This document shows positions 1 through 5,224 of a DNA stretch of 6,550 bases, piece after piece. The translations under genes were made by a program, and so were the position numbers. The notes under the pieces were generated by a model. The model did not search any database. It was not told the DNA's origin and saw nothing but the letters and a program-made list of their open reading frames with translations. This DNA comes from Opitutaceae bacterium UBA6669 (GTDB lineage Bacteria > Verrucomicrobiota > Verrucomicrobiia > Opitutales > Opitutaceae), in the NCBI GenBank assembly GCA_002455175.1, contig DKKJ01000259.1, positions 3,765 to 10,314 on the forward strand, read 5' to 3'. The first letter of the stretch is position 1, and each line of letters opens with the position of its first letter.

Positions 1-962
1 TAGGGCTTGAGCCAATCGCCCCAAGAGCCGGCACGTTGGATAGGCTCGGAGCGTGCTAAACCGGTCGGGGTGGCTCCAAATGTTTCGGAGGAGGTTAGCC
101 CATCCCATCCTGAGCTTTTATCCGCAATCGTGGTAGAAATCAGCGTTCTTTCCACGCTCGCGATTTCACCTTCGACGCGGAGGGATGTCCTGGGTGTGGG
201 AGTGTAGAGAAGAGCGATGTCTAAGGCTCGCCGATCGTTGAGGTCATTGTTTCGCCATCCTTTATTGTCATCCATCAACGCGTTAACTCGCAAGGCAAGG
301 ACGTCGCTCGGACGTTGATTGATGTCGACTTCGAATCGGGCCGAACCGTGGCTGTCGAAAGTGACTTGGGGAGTGACAAAGTCTTTGTCGCGCCGCGGCA
401 CTTTCGTATAGGTACTCAAGGTACCGCCGACTGTGCCCAAGCCGAAGAGAATAGAGTTGGGCCCGCGGTCGAATTCAATGCGCTCGATGTTGTAGGCGTC
501 AGCGTCTTGATAGAACGAGAAGTAGTTCCGAGTCGGTCCGGGGCCGCCTTGTTGACCCGCGCCAGCACCTCGAAAATTAAACGACCACGCATGAAAGGCG
601 GCGCCGCCAAAGCCCTTGCCAGCGTTGGGATCTGCTGGGACGACGTTGGGTGACCACTTGAGTGCGTCACGCACATTTTGAATTCCGAGGTCGTCGATAA
701 AAGTACGCGTGAGCGACGACATCGCGGCTGGGGTGAGCTTGATCGGAGTATTGGTCCGTCCACCTGCGAGCGAATCCACGGCGATATAACCACGATCTGT
801 ATCCGTGTTGACCTTGACGCTTTCTAGAATGATCGGCTGATCTTGCGGAGGGGGTGGGACTGCGGGAGGCGGAGGGGGAGAAGTGACTGATTGGGCCACG
901 ACGAGTGGAGTCAGCACAACTGCTAGCGCTGAGCCTCGGATAACGAGGAGACGGGTTTTCAT
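1..962 (-). CDS. TonB-dependent outer-membrane receptor, N-terminal part (cut by the window edge)
   Basis: The reading frame starts at an ATG (962-960) and stays open to base 1, so 320 codons are visible and the C-terminal barrel lies outside. Residues 1-23 form a signal peptide (MKTRLL, then a hydrophobic core, with a VVA|QS cleavage site). A proline-rich linker follows (29-39, runs of five and four Pro), then a TonB-box-like segment (IILESVKVNT, 44-53) and the DRGY start of the plug. Plug hallmarks are FNFRG (128-132) and NIERIEFDRGPNSILFG (158-174), followed by GTVGGTLSTYTK, where the plug ends and barrel strands begin. Members of this family are usually 700-1100 residues and pull bound ligands across the outer membrane using TonB energy. 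There is no STN domain, so signalling to an anti-sigma factor is unlikely. The gene lies 113 bp downstream of a secreted glycoside hydrolase on the same strand, so a glycan ligand is inferred, not shown. A-rich sequence but no Shine-Dalgarno precedes the ATG. Confidence 0.93.
   Translation of the reverse strand, partial: MKTRLLVIRGSALAVVLTPLVVAQSVTSPPPPPAVPPPPQDQPIILESVKVNTDTDRGYIAVDSLAGGRTNTPIKLTPAAMSSLTRTFIDDLGIQNVRDALKWSPNVVPADPNAGKGFGGAAFHAWSFNFRGAGAGQQGGPGPTRNYFSFYQDADAYNIERIEFDRGPNSILFGLGTVGGTLSTYTKVPRRDKDFVTPQVTFDSHGSARFEVDINQRPSDVLALRVNALMDDNKGWRNNDLNDRRALDIALLYTPTPRTSLRVEGEIASVERTLISTTIADKSSGWDGLTSSETFGATPTGLARSEPIQRAGSWGDWLKP
850..878 (+). other. Canonical G-quadruplex motif on the template strand of the receptor gene
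   Basis: Four G-runs of 5, 3, 3 and 5 bases (850-854, 856-858, 864-866, 874-878) are separated by loops of 1, 5 and 7 bases. This satisfies the G3+N1-7 pattern. The tract lies opposite the codons for the receptor's proline-rich linker, about 85-113 bases into the gene, and on the strand read by RNA polymerase. It may simply be a by-product of CCN proline codons. Whether it folds is unknown. Confidence 0.5.
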
Positions 963-1075
963 GGGGTGTTCGTTTTTGTTTTTAGCGTGCTAGCTGCTGA
1001 GCTGGACACAGGAACACCGGCTGGAGCGGGTCGCTCGGAAGCGAAATCGGAAAAGGGGGACTGGGCGCGGGAGGA
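963..1075 (-). other. Spacer between glycoside hydrolase and receptor genes
   Basis: This 113-bp stretch links two same-strand genes. I found no strong hairpin followed by a T-run that would end transcription after the hydrolase, and no convincing sigma-70 promoter for the receptor. Just before the receptor ATG, the minus strand is A-rich (AAAAACAAAAACG, then ACCCC) with no GGAG-type ribosome binding site. Co-transcription of the two genes is plausible but unproven. Confidence 0.4.
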
Positions 1076-3922
1076 TCAGTCGAGTCGAAGCAGGCCGAGA
1101 CTGTAGCGATCGTCTCGCTGTTTAAAAAACCTCCAGTTGAGTTTAAGCGAGGGCTCCCATTCGTAGCGGCCATCCGTGGCGACCGCGGCGCTCACACGAA
1201 ATTCCAAACCACGTGATGGGGTCAGTCCTAACTGTGACCAGGGAATCACGGCGTCGACGGTGTAGCCACGATCGGTCAATTGGATGGTCGCAGGAACGGC
1301 ACGATTTTTACTCCACTCCCACGACTCGCCGGTTGAGCGAAAGACAAACTGTAGATCTTCTGGGCCACGCCAAATAAAACCATCCTGGCGAGGATCAATG
1401 AGAAGCTCCACAAATTCTCGGCGATCCGCCGGGCGCTTCCCGTCCGGAGGCATGTCCGTGGTCTCGGCATGGAACCGAAGTGCTTCATTGTCCCAGGTGA
1501 ACGCGAACCGGAGTTCGAGGACGGGGTCGTCCGGACGCACATCCGCGGGAGAGTCCTTGAACTCCAAACCCGCAAGGGTGTTCCACCGCCATTTTTCACG
1601 TGGTAGAGTCGCGGACGAAGCGATGGTACGACGTTCTGGCGACTCCACCCACGGGCCAGCGAGTTCATGTCGCCAGATCATGGAAGTGTTACGACCGAAG
1701 GGCGCCTGCGTGAACTCCGGAATGCCCGTCCGTGCTGACTTTACTAGCGGGTCTTGCTGAAACCACTGACGCACGCAGTCGGGTACCAGCACATTGGCTA
1801 AGCTGATTAACAACGCAGCGCGATCCGCAGGTGCGGCCGCCTCTAGCCAATTTTGGCTGAATGGCATGGCATGCGTTCGCTTGAGCACCTCAGCGGGAAA
1901 GTGCTGTAGCATTAAGGCAAGTGTCAGCACATCAGGCAGTGATTGCGGAGGGAGTGCTCCGTCCACGGGCAGCGCTAAGCTATAGGCTAATTGAGAGGCG
2001 GAGGCTCCGGAGATCACGGAGTTTTCTTCCAACCAAAGTCCTGGCAGCAATTGGTCCGCAACGGAGACTGGTGTCAAAATATAAACGGCACCACGTGCTT
2101 CTGGCACACGGGAGAGCTGACCCCAAAGCGCGGGCTCGCTGGTCCCTGAAGCGATTCGGAAGAAAGCGGCTAGTCGACTAGCGGAGCCGATCTGCATCGA
2201 GGTGAGGGGAAGCGTTTCCCATTTCACCATGGCCAGATGCCGGCTAGCTTCTGGAGCCAATGCTGGAATCGCCTGGCGCAGGGTGACTAATCCCGAGGAA
2301 TACGTCGCTGCGGCCACATCGTTCTGCGGCTGCGGAGGCGAGGCCAGCAAGGCGCGTGCACGTTTGACCGCTTCGCTCCCGGGAAGAAGTCCAAGAGCTT
2401 GGGCGGCCGGAATCGCTGTCAACCGTAGCCCCATGGTATCTGCCGTGACGGGCACTGCTTCGATGGATTTCCAGGCCGATGCGGCTAGGGAGCGCAGGCG
2501 TTCTTGATCAGGCCAAGAGAAGGTACGTGATTTGGAGACGAATCCGCCTCGAGCGAAAGCCCGTTGGATTTCCGGCGTCGGGGTAAAGAGCGCCCAGAAG
2601 AATCCCGAACGCGCATTCTCCGCTTGCATGATGGTAATGCCTACATCGATACCGATCACGTCCGGATTAACCCAGCCGGTCTCCGGATTGAAGGCGTCTA
2701 CAAAGCCGTATTTTTTCCACGTGCGATCACCGTAGACGGCTCGAATGTGGCGTAAGACCATCAGCGTTTCTGTGGGAGCAAACGGCAAGGAGCCGGCGGT
2801 GGCACACGGCACGACGGTGCCGTCAAGTGCATTGAACTCCACGGTACGAGCCGGGCCACCCCACGCTTTATAGCCATTGACAGAATCCGAGGACGTCACG
2901 CCCCACAGGCGTTCGCTCCAACTCGGAAACTCCGAGCGAAGGTCGAGCGACATCTGTCGCTGGGCTAAGGTGGCGAGCACAGAATTCTGATAGTAGTCGG
3001 CATAGGCGTCACGCTGGCCGCGAAAATCCACATAGGCGTGGGCGAATTGGTGGATGAAAAGAGGGGGACCTTGAATGTAATGATAGGGGCCATACGAGCC
3101 GGCGGGACGTCGGATCCAGGCGCGCCAGTACTCTGGGGGAAGTTCGTTCGCGGGCGCGCCTAGGCCTAGCATGCTCATCATCATGTGCTCGGAATAACTC
3201 ACCCAGCGGAAGCGGGAGAACCCCGCTTCGTCATGCCAGCCCATCGAAACAGTCTTACCCCCGTTTAAGAACCACTGCCAATCGATCTCCCGGTAAATAC
3301 GGTTGACGAGCTCGGTGATCTCGGGATCGCGAAAATACTCACGAGCGACAATCGCGCCGGCCAAAAACAGCGCGGTATCGATGGAGGAAAGTTCGCAGCG
3401 CCAGGCGCGCTTCCCGGTATCCATTTCCATGAAATGGTAGAAAAAGCCGCGATGACGCTGCGCCTCATTAGCCAGGAAGCGAAGTGAAAGGCGAACGCGG
3501 TCCAATGCTTGGGCCCGGGTAACCCAGCCGCGATGCGTGGCAAGTGCCCAGGAACTCAGTGCGAACCCCGAAGCGGAGATACTGGCCATGCCTTCAGAAG
3601 GTGAGCCGTCTGCGCGAGCGCGGTCTCGGACCAGGCCTGTGCGGGGATGACTCTGCTCCAGAAAAAATTGAAAGGAGGCTCGCTGCAGTTCCTCCAAAAA
3701 GGCGTCGTCTTCCGCCGACAGCATGGCTCCTGGCCGAGCGCCAGGGAGGAGGGGAGGAGCCACTGAAGACGAGTTCTGGGCCCGCAGCGCACTTTCGAGC
3801 GCGACGAGAAAGAGAATAGCTAACACCGTGAACGCCGGAATCAGCCGTCGAGGAACACCGGCCTCCCGCTGACTGCCGAGGAAGGCCCTAGGGGGAGAAA
3901 TTTTCCAGAGACCTGCAAACAC
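1076..3922 (-). CDS. Secreted glucoamylase-like (GH144-type, PF10091) glycoside hydrolase with C-terminal CBM9-like domain
   Basis: This 948-residue exported enzyme starts at GTG (3922-3920). An in-frame TAG at 3982-3980 and the absence of any other ATG, GTG or TTG between them make this the only usual start that keeps the signal peptide. The n-region is long (1-26, ending RR), the hydrophobic core is about 28-45, and cleavage is likely at LRA|QN (48/49). Residues about 70-462 match the glucoamylase/GH144 fold: FLEELQRASFQFFLEQ (75-90), GFFYHFMEMDTGKRAWRCE (159-177), ELSSIDTALFLAG (177-189), VSMGW (225-229), HQFAHAYVDFRG (291-302), AGSLPFAP (376-383), YGFVDAFNPETGW (405-417) and AENARSGFFW (434-443). 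Acidic catalytic candidates lie in the ELSSID and DAFNPETGW stretches. Characterised GH144 enzymes are endo-beta-1,2-glucanases, but the Pfam family is wider, so the substrate is inferred. Residues about 465-760 are helical, Ala/Leu-rich and unrecognised. Residues about 775-948 look like a CBM9-like domain: FAFTWDNEALRFHAETTD, REFVELLIDPRQDG, RGYTVDAVIPWSQLGL and a terminal LGLLRLD. The receptor gene downstream suggests a glycan-uptake role. Confidence 0.88.
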   Translation of the reverse strand: MFAGLWKISPPRAFLGSQREAGVPRRLIPAFTVLAILFLVALESALRAQNSSSVAPPLLPGARPGAMLSAEDDAFLEELQRASFQFFLEQSHPRTGLVRDRARADGSPSEGMASISASGFALSSWALATHRGWVTRAQALDRVRLSLRFLANEAQRHRGFFYHFMEMDTGKRAWRCELSSIDTALFLAGAIVAREYFRDPEITELVNRIYREIDWQWFLNGGKTVSMGWHDEAGFSRFRWVSYSEHMMMSMLGLGAPANELPPEYWRAWIRRPAGSYGPYHYIQGPPLFIHQFAHAYVDFRGQRDAYADYYQNSVLATLAQRQMSLDLRSEFPSWSERLWGVTSSDSVNGYKAWGGPARTVEFNALDGTVVPCATAGSLPFAPTETLMVLRHIRAVYGDRTWKKYGFVDAFNPETGWVNPDVIGIDVGITIMQAENARSGFFWALFTPTPEIQRAFARGGFVSKSRTFSWPDQERLRSLAASAWKSIEAVPVTADTMGLRLTAIPAAQALGLLPGSEAVKRARALLASPPQPQNDVAAATYSSGLVTLRQAIPALAPEASRHLAMVKWETLPLTSMQIGSASRLAAFFRIASGTSEPALWGQLSRVPEARGAVYILTPVSVADQLLPGLWLEENSVISGASASQLAYSLALPVDGALPPQSLPDVLTLALMLQHFPAEVLKRTHAMPFSQNWLEAAAPADRAALLISLANVLVPDCVRQWFQQDPLVKSARTGIPEFTQAPFGRNTSMIWRHELAGPWVESPERRTIASSATLPREKWRWNTLAGLEFKDSPADVRPDDPVLELRFAFTWDNEALRFHAETTDMPPDGKRPADRREFVELLIDPRQDGFIWRGPEDLQFVFRSTGESWEWSKNRAVPATIQLTDRGYTVDAVIPWSQLGLTPSRGLEFRVSAAVATDGRYEWEPSLKLNWRFFKQRDDRYSLGLLRLD

Positions 3923-4153
3923 GTAGCGCCGGACAGGGTTTGAGGGGGGTTGTTTCCGAACTGGGTGCGCTTTGCGAAGCTACGGGAGATTCTCCCATAA
4001 CCGCGAAACCTTCTTAAATGAGTTAAATTGTTATTCGGTAGTTCATTGAGTGAATCGCACCTGTGCGGCTTTTGGTTGTACGCAGTGAGGTACCGCGGGA
4101 TTATGGCGCGATAAGATTTGTGATAAGGCAGTCCGTGCGTTTCGCCCATTGCG
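3923..4153. other. Intergenic region between metallopeptidase and glycoside hydrolase genes
   Basis: This 231-bp region separates two minus-strand genes and should hold the hydrolase promoter. On the minus strand, a weak candidate is TTCACT near 4053-4048 followed 15-16 bases later by TAACAA/AACAAT in the AT-rich stretch near 4010-4045. The match to sigma-70 consensus is poor. No Shine-Dalgarno precedes the GTG at 3922. A hairpin-forming palindrome lies at 3971-4008. I see no tRNA, small gene or clear terminator for the metallopeptidase here. Confidence 0.4.
3971..4008. repeat. Imperfect palindrome upstream of the hydrolase gene
   Basis: The core GGGAG (3984-3988), ATT, CTCCC (3992-3996) is a perfect inverted repeat. 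Flanking bases add broken pairing outward, including TTTGCG on the left (3971-3976) and CGCGAAA on the right (4002-4008), which pair if one G is bulged. No T-run follows on either strand, so it does not look like an intrinsic terminator. It lies about 50-85 bases upstream of the hydrolase GTG. It could be an operator, a leader-RNA structure or part of a dispersed intergenic repeat. Confidence 0.35.
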
Positions 4154-4525
4154 TCAATCGAGACCCCGGGCGGCGATCTCGTCTTCGTCCCAGCCGAAGT
4201 AGTGGCCCAATTCGTGAAGGTAGGTGAGACGCACTTCTTCGATATAGGCATCTCGATCGGCCTCGGCGTAATCCCAGATGTTCTCGACGAAGAGCAAGAC
4301 GTGTGCAGGGAGTGCGCTGGTTTCGGTCAGATCTGTACCGTGTGCAGGCCCCACGAACATACCTAAAATATCGGGCTCAAATTCGCTGCCGAGAATCTCA
4401 TCGCTAGGCCAATCATGGTAGACGACTGGCACGGATTCAGCAAGCGGCCGCAGCTCGGCGGGCAGCCGTTTGACGGTCTTTTGGACGGTTACCTCCGCTA
4501 AGCCGATCAACTCCTCCAGTGTCAT
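4154..4525 (-). CDS. Minimal zincin metallopeptidase-like protein (Zincin_1/DUF1025 family)
   Basis: A 123-residue protein with no signal peptide or membrane segment, so probably cytoplasmic. It begins at ATG (4525-4523) and ends at TGA, and its length is usual for this small single-domain family. The C-terminal motif HELGHYFGWDEDE (104-116) is the family signature. H104 and H108 are the expected zinc ligands, E105 the general base, and the acidic cluster D113-E116 should supply the third ligand. Upstream hallmarks are the LPAELRPLAE helix (21-30), a VPVVYHDWP strand (32-40), the DILGMFVG segment (52-59) and the LFVENIWDYAEAD stretch (78-90). All key residues are present, so nothing suggests decay. 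The physiological substrate of this family is not well established. The gene is divergent from the LTxxQ gene (99 bp apart) and 231 bp upstream of the hydrolase, so it probably stands alone. No Shine-Dalgarno is visible. Confidence 0.9.
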   Translation of the reverse strand: MTLEELIGLAEVTVQKTVKRLPAELRPLAESVPVVYHDWPSDEILGSEFEPDILGMFVGPAHGTDLTETSALPAHVLLFVENIWDYAEADRDAYIEEVRLTYLHELGHYFGWDEDEIAARGLD

Positions 4526-4624
4526 CGTGATGTGAGCGCTGTAACTTTATCTGACGTTCCGCGTCTCATACGGTGTTAACCTCAGCATATTTAAACGTTC
4601 CTCAAACCTATATTACTGGTTGTT
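4526..4624. promoter_or_regulatory. Divergent promoter region between metallopeptidase and LTxxQ genes
   Basis: The two genes point away from each other here, so both promoters should lie in these 99 bp. The right half is clearly AT-rich compared with the surroundings. For the plus-strand gene, a CATATT at 4586-4591 with a weak GTCTCA 17 bases upstream (4563-4568) could be -10/-35. A better-looking TATATT at 4609-4614 lies only 10 bases before the ATG and would give an almost leaderless transcript. For the minus-strand gene, only a GATAAA-like -10 (near 4550-4545) stands out. No paired operator repeats were found. Confidence 0.35.
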
Positions 4625-5011
4625 ATGAAATCGCTTAAGCTGTTTGTTGTCATTGGTGCTCTCCTGGCGTCGTGGTGCATTCCGGCTCTCCATGCCCAAG
4701 ATGGGAAGGGCAAGGGCGGTGGTCCGGGCGACCGCTTGAAAATGATGTCGGAAGCCCTCGCCCTGACTGACGCTCAAAAGGAAAAGGTCAAAGCTATCGT
4801 CGCCGATGAAGCTGCCGCGATGAAGGCTCTTCGGGACGACACCTCAGTGGCAGAAGATGCTCGACGTGGAAAGATGCGCGAGATTCGCCAAGCTCACGCG
4901 GCGAAGATTCGCGCCGTCCTCACGCCTGAGCAGCAGGCAAAGTTCGATGAAATGGGTGCAAAGATGGGCGGTGGTAAAGGTGGCGGCAAGAAGGGCAAGA
5001 AAGACGAGTAA
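4625..5011 (+). CDS. Small exported LTxxQ-motif (Spy/CpxP-like) protein
   Basis: A 128-residue protein with a signal peptide at 1-24 (MKSLK, a hydrophobic core, then ALHA|QD), so a periplasmic location is expected. Two LTxxQ-type motifs, LTDAQKEKV (47-55) and LTPEQQAKF (99-107), sit about 52 residues apart. The helical stretch between them is rich in charge and alanine. This spacing and composition match the Spy/CpxP/heavy-metal-sensor superfamily, whose members act as periplasmic chaperones or stress sensors. The exact role here is inferred from the fold alone. The core is flanked by Gly/Lys-rich tails: GKGKGGGPGD after the signal and GGGKGGGKKGKKDE at the C-terminus. Cys18 lies inside the signal peptide, and ASWC is not a lipobox, so it is not a predicted lipoprotein. 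The gene is monocistronic, with a divergent neighbour upstream and two hairpins right after its TAA. No Shine-Dalgarno is visible. Confidence 0.85.
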   Translation: MKSLKLFVVIGALLASWCIPALHAQDGKGKGGGPGDRLKMMSEALALTDAQKEKVKAIVADEAAAMKALRDDTSVAEDARRGKMREIRQAHAAKIRAVLTPEQQAKFDEMGAKMGGGKGGGKKGKKDE

Positions 5012-5031
5012 GACTTCTCCCTCGTTTGGCA

Positions 5032-5053
5032 GGCGGCGCAGCGGTGCGCCGTT
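5032..5053 (+). terminator. First hairpin after the LTxxQ gene
   Basis: A perfect 7-bp stem (5034-5040 with 5045-5051, CGGCGCA/TGCGCCG) with a 4-base GCGG loop can be extended by two G-T pairs. It is followed by TTTAAAA, a short T-run. It begins about 21 bases after the stop codon. The stem is strong but the T-tract is brief, so it may be a weak terminator or a 3'-end stabiliser. Confidence 0.5.
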
Positions 5054-5059
5054 TAAAAC

Positions 5060-5099
5060 CAGTGCCGACCCCTGAGTGGGTCGGCATTGCAATTTAGAG
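5060..5099 (+). terminator. Second hairpin, likely intrinsic terminator
   Basis: A 12-bp stem (5060-5071 with 5078-5089) contains a perfect nine-pair core TGCCGACCC/GGGTCGGCA, one G-T pair and a 6-base loop (CTGAGT). CAATTT follows and AAAACC precedes it. The T-tract is not ideal, but position and stem strength favour termination of the LTxxQ transcript. This would separate it from the flavoprotein gene. Confidence 0.6.
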
Positions 5100-5224
5100 A
5101 CCCGTCGTTTCACAGGTGTGGATGAGTTATGGTGGTTCTGGAGTTTAAAGCGTGCGTTGGTCGCCGAGTAGATTCGCCGAATGCACGGTTGGAAAAGATG
5201 GGGAGATCGTGTTCAGATCCTCCG

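Noticed and set aside
315..793. Open frames on both strands over the receptor gene
   Set aside because: The minus frame from 962 carries plug-domain motifs throughout. The others are shadows without recognisable motifs.
1284..1760. A 158-codon plus-strand frame opposite the hydrolase C-terminus
   Set aside because: It lies fully antisense to the CBM9-like domain, is Ser/Arg-rich in the way of GC-rich antisense frames, and has no family features.
4056..4073. CGCA-CCTG-TGCG hairpin followed by GCTTTT on the plus strand
   Set aside because: The stem has only four pairs, and it would terminate plus-strand transcription, although no plus-strand gene lies upstream. Chance is likely.
3923..4153. 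Search for a tRNA or small structured RNA in the largest gap
   Set aside because: No T-loop GTTCRA sequence, acceptor pairing or cloverleaf could be found by eye.
3841..4251. A 136-codon minus-strand frame spanning the whole gap between metallopeptidase and hydrolase
   Set aside because: It overlaps the metallopeptidase 3' end and the hydrolase 5' end in another frame, and shows no domain, signal peptide or start context. Both overlapped genes have clear family motifs.
4670..4684. Cys18 of the LTxxQ protein as a lipoprotein lipobox
   Set aside because: The preceding residues ASW do not fit the lipobox, and a good signal peptidase I site (ALHA|QD) follows at residue 24.
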